Assembly (NCBI GenBank): GCA_037975125.1
Contig: CM075856.1
Location: forward strand, 2,917,934 to 2,981,933
Direction of reading: 5' to 3'
From: Latrodectus hesperus
Lineage: Eukaryota; Arthropoda; Arachnida; Araneae; Theridiidae
DNA: 64,000 bases
This document shows, in pieces, positions 1 through 14,502 of the stretch; position 1 is the stretch's first letter, and each line of letters begins with the position of its first letter. Both the position numbers and the translations under genes were made by a program. The notes under the pieces are model-generated. The model was not told the origin of the DNA. It did no database searches and saw only the letters and a list, made by a program, of their open reading frames with translations.

Positions 1-2056
<2,056 letters not shown>

Positions 2057-2104
2057 GCACCGATGGAAGCTGGGAAGAATGGTGGACATATGAAGGAATA
2101 TCAG
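2057..2104 (+). CDS. CA10: Single 48-bp exon of a carbonic anhydrase-related protein X/XI-like gene
   Basis: Seen: a T-rich tract and acceptor TTTCACAG end at 2056, and a donor GTAGGC starts at 2105. Between them the frame gc|acc|gat...tca|g encodes TDGSWEEWWTYEGIS and completes a split codon at each end, so this is a symmetric phase 1-1 exon of 48 bases. Known: CA10/CA11-type proteins are secreted or cell-surface carbonic anhydrase homologues that lack the full set of zinc-binding histidines. They bear a WW-Y motif shortly before the conserved FWGL segment; arthropod members read close to EEWWTYEGISG followed by FWGL. Inferred: the next exon should begin by completing a Gly codon and carry FWGL and the RRQSP motif. 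I did not find it in the window, so the downstream intron may be very long. The catalytic-site residues lie in other exons and cannot be judged. Alternative: a true alpha-carbonic anhydrase, less likely because of the WEEWWTYEG wording. Confidence 0.78.
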
Positions 2105-2769
2105 GTAGGCTCATAAAAATAATTACACCTATTTATTTTAAATACTTAACAATTTAGTTTAGCAGATTAGTTTTCAAACTTTAAATGTAAGTTTCCGTAC
2201 GCGGGAAATCTATAAAAAATCTAAAATAATATTTTTAAAGCCAGGAAATAAATCTAAAATTAAATCATTTCTTTTACTTTTATTTTTAATGATTGTCTTA
2301 CATAATTTAACTTTATTTATTATGTTTATCAATACTTTTATGTTCTTTTTTTATTATTTTAAGAAAAAACTATATTTTATTTTATTAGTATGTACATTTT
2401 CTTATCTTATTACACATTTTTTATTTTTGCTTTTTATCAATTGTTTTTATGTATGTGAATGAAAAATTCCAAAACATTGATAAGAAAGCATCAAAAAACA
2501 AGGTAATTTAATTATGCTTTTTAGTAGATGTTCAACCTATACAGTAATAGCTATAATACGTACCGTTTTCTGTCTATAAGTTTTAAATCACTAAATAAAG
2601 TTATTAATGATATTTCTGAAATCTGATCCTTTTATATACACTTCACATTATAAATTTACCATAGCAGTTTTCAGACAAAAGAAAATAATGAAGCATTTCT
2701 TCTTTATCTGAAACGTAAAATGTTTCGAAACTTTTTAAATGAAATAAGTTTTATCTGCAATTATACAGA
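2105..2769. other. Presumed intron start, no feature seen
   Basis: The donor GTAGGC at 2105 is followed by A+T-rich unique-looking sequence with long T and A runs. No ORF, repeat or RNA gene was recognised before the LINE remnant. Confidence 0.4.
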
Positions 2770-3304
2770 ACCAAACACTTCGCATTATAACAAGTGCTGT
2801 ACAGACCAACCCTACGCCTTTATTCCGGCAATATGGTGTATGACTCATAAACCACCTGTTAGAAGAATGATATAAAAAGATGCAGTTATTCACAAAAAAA
2901 AAATAGAAATGCCTGTCAAAGAATAAGGTTTGCCGAGACTAAAATGTTAATGCACAGAAAAACATTAAAATTCAGAAAGAATTTATACAATATGCTTAAG
3001 CCATAGTTTTTGATCTTAATATATACCAGAGCTGACAGATGTTTTTGGACCTACTTGTCCCATGAAGATCGGTGGGATTTGGTTCATTTGAATTTAGATG
3101 TGGATGATTGTAAGTCACATGAGCAAATACCAGATTCTGCTAACTTCTTTATATACTATGAAACGAGATTCCCTAGATGTTCGTAGTTGCATGTCTTCAG
3201 ATGATTCATGTTTGATGTTGAAGATGGTATTTGAGTTGGAGAATATTATGAATTAAGAATATTCTTTTTTTCTTGATATGCTCCAATCTAGACTTACTCT
3301 AGAA
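2770..3304 (+). pseudogene. Probable 5' part of a decayed non-LTR retrotransposon (reverse transcriptase end)
   Basis: In one + frame near 2780-2840 the sequence reads RIITSAVQTNPTPLFRQYG. This resembles the 'LRLITGAVKTTPI' stretch after the reverse-transcriptase domain in RNase H-bearing LINEs. Another + frame stays open for about 50 codons (about 3032-3187). Stops and frameshifts are frequent. The segment abuts the hAT-like MITE at 3305, and recognisable RNase H sequence resumes beyond it, so the two pieces probably belong to one element. The assignment of this half is weaker than that of 3914-4478. Confidence 0.4.
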
Positions 3305-3905
3305 AATAGGTTCCCAAAGTGGTCCAGGTGGACCCCCAGGGGTCCGTAGTAGACCACACGGTGGTCCACGTAGATGTGAAAAGAAAATAGGGGTTTACAA
3401 GTTGTAAGTGGGAGTCCACGAAACATTTTCTGGTTTTCATAATAAAGAACAAACATTTTGGCTTGGATTTACCTACCAACGTAGGCAGGTAGCATCATTC
3501 ACTAGGTAGGTACTCAAAAATAATCGAGATTCAGTTCAAGCACAGAATTGAAAAGAACAATTGATAATAGTGTAAGTCTACACCACTTGTCGAGACTTGT
3601 AAAGTGTTGCTCGTGTGCCGTCTCATTAAAAGTATGCCGATTTTTTATTGTTGATTTACATTTCAGAGTTCATTGTTGATTTTTTGTCAATTGTTGATTG
3701 TAATATCTATAATTTTGTATAGCCACAAGTATTATTTTAATAAATAGAACACAAGAAAATGTGCTACTTTTTTTTCTTTCTTAACACCCTCAATTAAGGG
3801 TGATATTTTTTAGGAGTTGTGGGAATACAGTAGCAGCAGGGGGTCTCCCGAAAATAGTAAAACTTTGAAAGTGGTCCACGAGAAAAAAAAGTTTGGGAAC
3901 TCATG
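3305..3905. mobile_element. Non-autonomous hAT-like DNA transposon (MITE), about 600 bp
   Basis: Near-terminal inverted repeats share GTTCCCAAA (left end AATAGGTTCCCAAAGTGGTCC region, right end reverse complement CATGAGTTCCCAAAC). Both ends also carry GTGGTCCA-type motifs internally. The element is flanked by 8-bp direct repeats CTCTAGAA (3297-3304) and CTCTACAC (3906-3913), 6 of 8 identical. The left copy fits the nTCTAGAn target preference known for some hAT families. No transposase is encoded. It has split an older LINE remnant, so it inserted later. Confidence 0.75.
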
Positions 3906-3913
3906 CTCTACAC

Positions 3914-4478
3914 ATTACGACGGCAAAATTGAGGATATTTACATCCCATTCAAACAACTGACAGTCAGGCAGTCTTCTTTCCATTGAGCGATTTTATCTT
4001 GTCTAACTCTATATTGGTTCTCCAATCTATTTTAAATAAACAATATGCAGATAATATTTGCCTTTTGTAGAGGTTTGCACGGTCGATATCAGTAAGTAAC
4101 TGCTCAACGTGGGATTCCTGGAAACGAGGCTGCCAACTTTTTGGCGGAGACAGGTGCAAAAATCTCTCAGAGGCATTTGATTAACTCTTCTTTCCATTCA
4201 GTGCAATTACTAATTAAGAGAAGACATGCTTCTGGAATGAAACAAAAAAGACAATGTGTGATTCTGCCAGTATATAACCCTTGAGCTTTTCTAATTAAGG
4301 TGCCATAAGCTATTCCTAATTTTCCTAGAAGTGTAAGTGTGGGTTATGATTGTTTGTCAGCACATTAATATCAGTTTAAACTTTGGAGTTTTCTCTTGTG
4401 TCCTTTGTGCAAACAAGATCAACTTTTTGACTCTAACCATCTAGATTCATGTCCTGCCCTTTGTTTTTAATATGTACT
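3914..4478 (+). pseudogene. Decayed LINE: RNase H domain and C-terminal Cys/His motif
   Basis: From 3957 one + frame reads TDSQAVFFPLSDFIL and continues as an open stretch typical of the RNase H 'SDSQAAI...LS' region. After a stop and a shift, a second frame reads GIPGNEAANFLAETGAKIS (about 4108-4165), the hallmark 'GIPGNE-AD-LA' end of the RNase H domain in non-LTR retrotransposons. Further on, LPRSVSVGYDCLSAH-type sequence and CPLCKQDQLFDSNHLDSCPAL (about 4320-4460) match the C-terminal CxxC...H...C motif of the same class. At least two frameshifts and several stops make it non-functional. It lies in the same orientation as the CA10-like exon. The clade (I, Jockey or related) is not resolvable by eye. 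Confidence 0.82.
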
Positions 4479-4558
4479 GAATAAAGGTACTTGAAATTCA
4501 AAGAATGAATGGCATCATAGCCAATTTTCTCGCATTTAGAATAAATAATTAATATACA

Positions 4559-4582
4559 TATACATATATATATATATATATA

Positions 4583-4627
<45 letters not shown>
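4559..4627. repeat. (TA)n microsatellite with one CTG interruption
   Basis: About 65 bp of alternating TA interrupted once by CTG near 4584. It lies immediately 3' of the LINE remnant. Confidence 0.95.
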
Positions 4628-4628
<1 letters not shown>

Positions 4629-4700
4629 TGCAAGAATTTTCCTTTATTACTTCTCAAAATCTTCTATCGTTTTTTATAAATAGTTTTGTTGAAAGTTCTT

Positions 4701-5083
4701 GTTGTTGTTACTTATGACACTTGGACAAGCCAAGCTCGCTATGCCTTGGCAATGCGAATTTAAGTCAATTGGGAGCGTCTTTCGTTTAATCAGAGCACCA
4801 TGAAGGTGAAAGTATGACTTTTGCTCAACAAAGCCTCCGATAGATGGCAGCACCAGAGGATCTACTCCCTCAATTTTGGCATTGATCTGAAGGGGGAGTA
4901 AATTTCTCCAGACCATTGCACCCATGGTAACTGCTCAACGACCGACCACAGGACTTTCGATTCCACAGATTTAACGAGCACGTATATCGCATGTACTCGG
5001 TGGGTCTTTGGCGGCATTTTGAATCGAACCCTGTCCTTCCGGATGGAAGGCCGATACCCTAACCACTAGGCTACCACGGCCCT
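4701..5083 (-). mobile_element. tRNA-derived SINE, family C, full length with target-site duplication
   Basis: The right end, read on the minus strand, starts GGCCGTGGTAGCCTAGTGG and carries an A-box-like GTGGTTAGGG and a B-box-like GGTTCGATTC, followed by a unique body and a (GTT)n/(AAC)n tail at 4701. Exact 10-bp direct repeats GAAAGTTCTT flank it (4691-4700 and 5084-5093). A second copy is at 26424-26794. The body includes the phrase GATAGATGGCAGCACCAGAG in both copies. Open frames across it are incidental. Confidence 0.88.
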
Positions 5084-5093
5084 GAAAGTTCTT

Positions 5094-6629
5094 AAATATG
5101 ACGTAAGATCTAAATCAATGAAACTGAATAATCCCATTTAAATTAAAGCACTTATTTTGAATAAAGTTTCTACAAGAGTTGACTCTTTAAAATCTTTTTA
5201 CTCATTCACATATTTTACTTCTGTTTACCGTTTTGTATGTCAGGAAGCCTTAAAGTAATTGCTCCAGCTGGGAAAAATTTTAAATTATTTAATATAGTTT
5301 ATTTCTAAATTTAAGCATTCATATATTTAATATTTGTTTCAGCAAAGTACATAAATGTTTTATTGATTTCTTACGATTATTAGCTTAATCTAAATAATGA
5401 GAATTTCCCCGTGAATTATTTTCAACTACCATTATCAATAAAACATGAATTCCAATGAAATTGAAAAAGGAAGAAACATTTTTCTTAAGGAAAAAACGAA
5501 ACATTTTATTCTCTATTTAATGAAAATATAATTGAAAAACAATTTGAAGAATTAGATATTTTTGTAAAATTATATACAATTTTTTTCAACTTTATCTGAT
5601 ACTGAACAATCGATTCTAGTTTCTTAATACTTGAATAAATACATTGAACATAATTATTCAGTAATTCTTGACAGAAATTTTTATTATGAATGGCTTATAT
5701 TGATCAAAACTTAACAATACGTTCATGAAAAATTTAAAGCAATCGCATACATGTAAATTTTAATTAAAAATATTTGGAATAACAGAATTGAATACTGATT
5801 TCTATATAATAATATAATGCAATATATCCTTAGATTAATTGTGCTTTAAGTAAAAAGGATATCAAGAACAAAAAATTAATGGAAACAAAAAAGAAAGAAT
5901 TTATATAAGAAAAAATAAAAGAATATATAAAATAAAGAATTTAAAGAAAGAAAAATTATATAAAGAAGAAAGAAAAGAACAAAAAGAAGCCATGTTCTTA
6001 ATAGAATACCATTTCATTGATTTTATATTTCTTTTATTGCTTTGAGACCACACATTCTTTCCTTTTAATCAATTTATTTTGTTAAATTAAACTTTGACTG
6101 GTATAGTATTATAAGTTACTAACACACACACATCATCGATTATAATTAAAGATATGTTATTTCTAATTTTCATAGTGAACTCTTAAAATTACAAACTTTT
6201 CACTTGATATCGCTGAAAACAACATTTCACCATCTCAGCACTAGAGGGCACTTATTTTCAGCATATAAATAAATTAATTGGTAATAACATTAAATTGAAA
6301 AAAAGAATCAGTTTTGATTAGTATTAACGAGAATTTAAAAATTAAAATGTGTTGCAGATAGGAACACGTTTGGGATAATTTTTGAATCCAAATAATTCAT
6401 ACATATATTTGAAGAAGAAAAATTTTAAGGTATTTATGAATCGACACTCGACTGCAACAGCTTTGGGATTTAAAAGGAAACATTTTGTTCCTTTCAAATG
6501 GTCTCAGTACAGTTTTTAAAATATCCAACACTCGGTTAATATAATTCTTAGCTTTAAAAGCACATTTTCCTTTGACGCATTAAAACTATTAATCATGATC
6601 CCGCACTATTTCTAACAACGCAACAAATT
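5094..6629. other. A+T-rich stretch, nothing recognised
   Basis: Unique-looking A+T-rich DNA with purine-rich patches (for example 5850-5995, many AAAGAA runs). No ORF with coding character, no RNA gene and no clear repeat was found. Confidence 0.4.
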
Positions 6630-6990
6630 TCATTTCCAGACAACAGCTCCAACAGCATTTATTTTTCCGGAAAGCATTGTATATAATCGTTAGCTGGGCA
6701 AATGGGGAAAACTGCGTTTCTTTTGCCTCATGAATTTAAGGGTAATTTCTTTTCATTTTATCCCTCCCCTCCCACCATAACTTTTTTTCGTTTTTAAACT
6801 GGAAAGTACCAGGGCTTCTTTTTGAAAAATGAGTTTATCCCGGTTTTAAATGCAATTATGTTTTGCTCACTCTGAAGATAAAAATATGCTTTAAAGCAAA
6901 TGCGAAGGAGTTAGAGCAGCAGCTGACAGATTTTCCACGAATCGTTCGCTGTTCCTTTTGCCATTTTAAAAGCACAAATTGCTCCAACTT
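6630..6990. other. GC-enriched island, candidate conserved noncoding element
   Basis: Base composition is clearly less A+T-rich than the flanks, with runs such as CCCTCCCCTCCCACC and CAGCAGCTGACAG. No frame is open long enough to suggest coding, and no transposon hallmark is visible. A regulatory role is inferred from composition only. Confidence 0.3.
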
Positions 6991-7889
6991 CGTAAGCAGT
7001 TTTGTAATGATAAAGTAAAGATTTTATTTATTTAACAGCAGAAAATTAAGAGCATAAACTATTTATATTAATTATAAAGGATTTCATTTATTTACTTTTC
7101 TGCCGATAACAATTTGTTTATTTTGGACATTCAAACGTAAAGTATCGACTGATGAAAATACTAAACAAATTCTCTGTTTTGTATATTGTTCTATAACAAA
7201 CATAAACAATGAAATCAATTATTTACAGTAAAATAACATATCTTTTTAAATAAAACTTTGATTATCATTTTACAAAATTATTCAACTGAATTATATATTT
7301 TACATATTTTTCTTTATATCAAGCTACTAAAGTTCATATAGAATCAAACTGAAAATATTGCACAATGAATTTGTTAAAAGTTATAACTGCATGAAATCTT
7401 TTTATTTAAAAATAATTTTTAATTAGGATTTAGTTCTTTACAATCTTTATTTTGAATTTAAAGTTTATTTTTTAAAGTAATAATCTTGTAACTCTTTAGA
7501 TTTCCTTTTACAAAATCATGAAAAGTGAGAAAAAGTAAATGAAAATTAAATTATAGTAAATGTGTTAAATAAAAGCGTGCATTTACTTCTAATAAATCCA
7601 TTAAACGCATTCGTACAATTCTGCATCTAAATTTGTGACCATTTTTGATTTCAACAAAAAGTATTTCAAATTTTTATTTAGATTCTAAATATATGAAAAA
7701 ATCCAAAATCGATCAATTTTGGACTTCAACTATAAATTTTGAAAGTAAATGAAAACATATTATTATGCTTCATGTATAGGTATATAAAAAACTTTATTTT
7801 CAAAAAACATATAACCGTAACAGGGTTTATCTATAATACAGCCACTCACATATTTTTCTGTTAAAATAATTCTGATCACCATCTGAATG
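6991..7889. other. A+T-rich stretch, nothing recognised
   Basis: Long A and T runs and no coding, repeat or RNA signature visible. Confidence 0.4.
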
Positions 7890-8603
7890 ATGATACAATT
7901 GTATTAATACGTATTATCGTGTTAATATGTGTTAATACGTAACATTATATTTAATCCTAATCGTTAAATCCATTGTAAACCATCGTATTTAATCGTATTA
8001 ATACGCAACATCTAAAACTTCTAAGAAATACTAGAATCGTTAACGTATAAATAGGTATTACATAAACATTTGCATATAATTAGAATTTGTATATCGTATT
8101 AATCCATCGTATAATCTAATTTAATCGTATTAACATGTACCATTGAAAACTTTTAAGAAATAGAACAATAGAACTCTTTAGAATCGTTAACGTTAATACT
8201 AGAATAGTTATTAAATAAGTATTTGCATATAATTAGAATTTATATATCGTATTAATCCATCGTATAATCTAATTTAATCGTATTAATATGTACCATTGAA
8301 AACTTTTAAGAAATAGTTTTTTTGTTTGTCGCTCAACGGTCATTTTTTGCACACGAGGGCTAATTAGACCGGGATCTACGTTTTGAAGTAGATTCCGAAT
8401 TACTACAAACATCCATTCCCAAGGTGGGATTCGAACCCACGAGCTGTCGAACCGAAGGGAAGAACGCTAACCATTCGGCTGCCAGCTCGGCTTTAAGAAA
8501 TAGAACTTTTAGAATAGTTGACGTTAATACTAGAATAGTTATTAGATAAGCATTTGCATATAATTAGAATTTATATATCATCATTAAACTTTAAAGTGAC
8601 ACG
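7890..8603. repeat. Degenerate tandem repeat, ~150-bp units rich in ATCGTATTAATACG
   Basis: A unit beginning ATTTGCATATAATTAGAATT recurs at 8068, 8221 and 8552. Each copy is followed by an ATCGTATTAATCCATCG-type stretch and by GAATCGTTAACGTTAATACTAG. The first spacing is 153 bp. The second is 331 bp, which drops to 144 bp after subtracting the SINE (8317-8491) and its duplicated target. The left edge (7890-8010) holds shorter, more scattered copies of the palindromic core CGTATTAATACG. Confidence 0.8.
8317..8491 (-). mobile_element. tRNA-derived SINE, family B, with 12-bp target duplication
   Basis: On the minus strand it begins GCCGAGCTGGCAGCCGAATGG (tRNA-like head), contains the B-box GGGTTCGAATCCCAC, and ends in a TTTG-rich tail on the + strand left side. 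Exact direct repeats TTTAAGAAATAG flank it (8305-8316 and 8492-8503). It is inserted inside the tandem repeat array. A second copy lies at 34693-34876. It is not a functional tRNA gene. Confidence 0.9.
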
Positions 8604-9310
8604 ATTCTTTTTGTAGAATCAATTTTGAAACAGATTCTTAAGATTACAATGCAATCTACTAAAACGAAAGGCGTACAACCATTTTTTCCTCAACAGAATT
8701 GAATTTGTTTTTACAAGATACATCATAACTATATATATATATATATAAACTCTGTGCGTGTATGTATGTATATTTTGCAGAAACTCACGAGAAAATAAAA
8801 ATAAAAAATCTTTTAATCGTAAATTCATAAAGCACCGAAGGCCACATGCTAGAAAACTTTGTCTTTCCATCGAAAAAAAAGAAATCCCCGCAGAGTAAGA
8901 TAAAGAAAATTTCCATGTCCTTAAAAACAATCAATAGCGGAGCACCTGCCGTTGCCAGCGGCATAAAAGTAAAAAAAAATACAAAATAAGTCAGATCGGT
9001 CGTATCTATTGATTTATGTAAAAGAAACACAAAATGGCGCGCTTTATTCAATTTATCCACACTTTCACGTGCTGTAAAATTCATGTGATATTCGCGTATA
9101 AGTCTGGGAAACTCCCTCCCTACCCTTTTACCCCTTATTTTGAGTATGTTCTTCAACCCTTATTTCGTTTTCCCTGGTATAAATTTTCACCCTCCCGGTA
9201 TGTCGTCTGCGGCGGGAAAGAAATTTCCTAGTTTTTGGAAGCAATAGAATTCAAAACGTTCCCGCAAGCGAGGTGTCAAGCATCAGCATAAATTCAAAAC
9301 TTTGTTGTGG
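8604..9310. other. Stretch with GC-enriched island (8860-9300), candidate regulatory element
   Basis: Between about 8860 and 9300 the composition rises, with CpG-bearing words (GGCGCGC, CGGCGGG, CCCGCAAGCG) and homeodomain-like TTTATT/ATTTAT sites. A short (TA)n run lies at 8730-8747. Overlapping open frames exist on both strands at 8785-9231, but none resembles a protein I recognise and none has flanking gene signals. A noncoding regulatory island is the most economical reading. Confidence 0.35.
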
Positions 9311-10410
9311 CATCACTCCTTTTTCTTTCCCTTCCTTATTTTATATTTATAAATACTTTCATAATATTAAGATATGGAATTTTAGAACATATTGCTTGTG
9401 CTTTCTAGCGCAATGTTTCTCTTAAATTTAACTTCAACAGAAATTTACGTGGTTTCAAGTTACAGCAATTACTGATTTAGCAAAGAGTTATCAAGTTTGA
9501 ATTTATTTGATTGCTAGAAACATTATTTAATGTAAGAGATCATTTCTCTCTTTCAAAGATAAAATAATACATTTACAAATGTATAACAGTTGGGAAATTA
9601 TAGTTAACTATTTTAAATTCCACTGTAAAACCCAATTTTGCAAGTTTTAATAGGTTCTATAAAATTTCTAAAAATAAAATTCTGTCATTGCATAGCGCAA
9701 TATCCTAAATCATCCGAATATACTGTGTTAAATATTATATTATGAACTATGCTATTAGAAAACTCTTTAAAATTGAAATTCAAAGTGGTTTGAAATTTTG
9801 TTAGCTTTCCTTTTTTCAAGATAATTTTGCAATGCGTATTTATTAAAAATATAAATTATCTCTTTGGGTCACAGAATATATTTATGTGTTTATCGATTTC
9901 AAAATCAAAAATGAAAATCTTATGATTTACCAGAAAAAAAGAAATTATTGCGATTATGATTTAGAAAAGTAGCAAAGAAATGTAAGAAAAAATTATGTTC
10001 TATTAGCAGAATTATTTTTAAGTATCTATAATGTAATAGCAAAGTTTTTCCTTTGCTTTCTGAAAACTATCCATCGCCAAAATCATATTAGAACTTTTCT
10101 TCTCAGTCAGGTTCGTCCATACGTTAAAAAAAATCACGGCTGAAGTAAAATCTGAAATAAAATTTTACATGAAACAAAAAAACAATTTTTACATATTTTA
10201 CAAAGAGTGTGCAAATATATGTATTTGCGATTATGCACAAAGAAAAATAAACATAGTCATTTCATTTTGAAGAAAGAATCAGGTAGTCTTCAGAATCTTG
10301 TAATCAAAATACTATTAATATAAAGTTTCTGAAACAGTGAAGATGTTAGTTTTATAAAATTTAACTTTTATCATTTTCTTTTAATTTCACCACTTCCAAG
10401 AGGGATCTGT
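9311..10410. other. A+T-rich stretch, nothing recognised
   Basis: Unique-looking A+T-rich DNA without coding or repeat hallmarks. Confidence 0.4.
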
Positions 10411-11290
<880 letters not shown>

Positions 11291-11399
11291 ATTTGGGCGT
11301 TCCATAACTATATCATGAAAATCAAATATTCTCTTTTATTCCGCATCCATTTCCCTGTCACAAAATTATATTTTTTTTCTATGGGCGGAAAATATTTTT

Positions 11400-11900
11400 T
11401 TTTCAGATGAAACTTTCCGAGAGTAAAATAAGTATAACGCTACGCTAATGAGCATTGATTAAGTTTTTCAATACTCCAATAACAGAGACTCCATTTTTCG
11501 TTCCGGAGCAATTTTATCTTTTCTCTCCGTTTGAACCTTTTTCCCAGGGTGTTGTAGGAGAAGGAGAGGGTTGGGGGGAAGGGCGAAACAGTTCGTTAGA
11601 AACGGGAATCCAAGAACTCCTGGCTCGTGCATTCCGAAAGCCCTTCTTAAGAAGTGGCGTCTTCTGGAGTAAAAGAGCGTTGTGAATTGTTAATGCACCC
11701 TAATGAGAGTTCTCCGTAGCTCGTTGCAATAATTAAAAGCCGCCCCCGCACTCTGAATGGAAAGGTGCGTCAGTTCTCTCACAATGCCAAAGAGGTTTAA
11801 AGGAGGGTGAAGTGGAGGTTATAAGGGAAAGAAAAGATTCTCTGGAGCCTAAGACCGCTCTGAGTTAAAAGCTGCTCAATTATACCCGTAAGCACTCAAG
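11400..11900. other. GC-enriched island, candidate conserved noncoding element
   Basis: Marked rise in G and C with G-rich (GGAGAAGGAGAGGGTTGGGG) and CCGCCCCCGC words, surrounded by A+T-rich DNA. A + strand frame at 11455-11685 is open but begins with a non-ATG codon and has no recognisable family. No splice-bounded ORF was found. Confidence 0.3.
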
Positions 11901-14143
11901 AATTTCAGTTTGGTCTTTTAAAGTGAGAAATGAAATGGACACAAAGTTATTACGTGGATTCGTCCTACAAGTACTGGTAAATTAAGCGTGTTACAAATAT
12001 ATACAATTATCTGCATTTCTGCAAATAGGGTTAAAAAATTGGAATGATGTGAGAGTTTTAATAAATAGTTAAACTAAATTATGACTCAAGAAGTACTTGA
12101 ATAATTACATAGGGAACATATTTATGATGATTTCTCAAAAGTCTCAAAAGTGTACTTAGAAATGAGTTTTATCAATTAAGAATGAACTTTAAGATACATA
12201 GCTATTGATAAGATTATGTATTCTAGTTTATATTTAATAGATGAATTTGCATTTATTCACATAGAATGCTTTTAGTTTTAGAAATGATTGTACCTTATAA
12301 TCAATTCAATATTGAGAGCGTATATAGATAAATCTGTTATAACAGTCTGAAGTTAATCATATATTAAGAATTACGTAACTAATTAGCATAAATATTTTAA
12401 AATTGCTGCTGTTACCGCTGAAATATATAAAAAATTTAAGGGATCCTTTAAGGAATTTATTTTTTATTAGCAGCACAAATATACGAGAAAAATAGGTATA
12501 TTCTTCAGATACTAATTGTTTTTAAACACAATATATCCACACGCATTATAGTATTGTGGAAATTAAAGTATTATTGTTATTGAAACAATTTCATTTGCTA
12601 AAAATGTTGTCATTTCGTGTCTGTCATTGAACATTTTTTAAGAAAAATTGAGCAATAAAGGAAAATTAGGTCATTAAAAAATGAAATCATTAATAAAACA
12701 AAACATTTTAAATCAGAAATTAGTTTTTTCATACATACTTTTGTACTTAGAGTTGAATCCTATATTACGTGCAATTCTACAAATATATTGAATATTTTAC
12801 ATAAAAATATGACACATTTTCACTTGCTATTAGTGGATCAAAACTTACAAAAATTATTTAATTGAATTGCAGCTGGAAATGTTTCAATACTATTTATGAA
12901 TTCATGAAAATAAGCATAGGAAAGTCAAATAATATTAATAGTTATTTACTTTGTTACTTTAAAAATTGAGAATGGTTTTCTAAAAGATACTAAACAACCA
13001 GACAGTGCATGCAATGATTCTTTTTTCCCACATTTTCTAGGCAGCATGTTAAATGTGAAATACGCAATGTATAATATATTGTTCTAGAATATCACTTGAC
13101 AAGTCATTGTCATTTAATGTGCACTTCGAGCTAGAAGATGTTATGTGGAATTCGTATTTTGTTTTGTAATGTCAAAATACGCAACTTTATTTCAAGTTTC
13201 TTAAAAAAAAATATGGATTTTTAAAAAGCGTAACGTAAATGAATGATAAAGCTATAGTGTTAGAGAAGGATTCATGGTCTATAGACATGAAATAAAGATT
13301 CATTTTTGGGCTGTCAACATTTTGAATTAGAAGTGCAAAACATATTTTTTTCTTTACCAAAACTGTTTATCAGAAGTTGGTAAACGATATACAAAATGCC
13401 ATAATAATTTTAAATTCAATTAATTAATTTTAACGCCAATTAAAGACTTCATTAATCCTGTTAATGAAGACTTCAGACAGTGTAGCATTGCATCACATGC
13501 TCAGGTTTTTTAACGCACTTCATGAAGTTAATTTTGTTATCGACATGAATCACGGGTTAAATCATGACAGAATTTTAATCAAATACCAAAATCTTGCATG
13601 TCATGATAGTGAAGTTTGGATCCACTTCTGTGAAACTTTCCAGAAAAAATAGATAGGTAATATAAAAATACTGTTTTGAAGGCTATGATTGTACTCAAAT
13701 TTAATTCTTATTGTCTGTTATACCTTGTTAACTTTAATCCCCAGTTAAATAGGGAATACAAATTTATTACAATTTATTAAGACCTTCTCACAAAAATTCG
13801 TCATTCTGAAGTATCTAACGTGAAGAAAATCTGAAAATATGAACAACGACGTTGGGGTCCTATTCTCATTGATTGACGAACATCTTTATTTGAAGCTAAT
13901 CACGGTAATTGTAACAGATAATTTTCAAATAATGTGTGATTTTGTGGAATTAATTTTCGTGAAAACTGAAAAATCATCCACAGAAAGCCTCGACATTCAT
14001 AAGACAAGAGAAATGCAGAAAGTGCTAATCAAGACAACAAATTTATGATCTGTACTCGGATTCAGAACGACAAATCTGACGGCTAGAGTGAATAGCAGCG
14101 TTTCATTGAATTTATGAAAAATAAATCATATCATTCTGGGAAA

Positions 14144-14145
<2 letters not shown>
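11901..14145. other. A+T-rich stretch, nothing recognised
   Basis: Two short + frames (13464-13652 and 13839-14048) begin with ATG, but neither shows a known motif, flanking splice signals or compositional bias. I consider them chance. Confidence 0.4.

Positions 14146-14502
<357 letters not shown>

Noticed and set aside
3253..3479. Two overlapping minus-strand frames containing HLDHFGNLF-type residues
   Set aside because: They lie in the end of the hAT-like MITE and arise from its GTGGTCCAC-rich terminal region.
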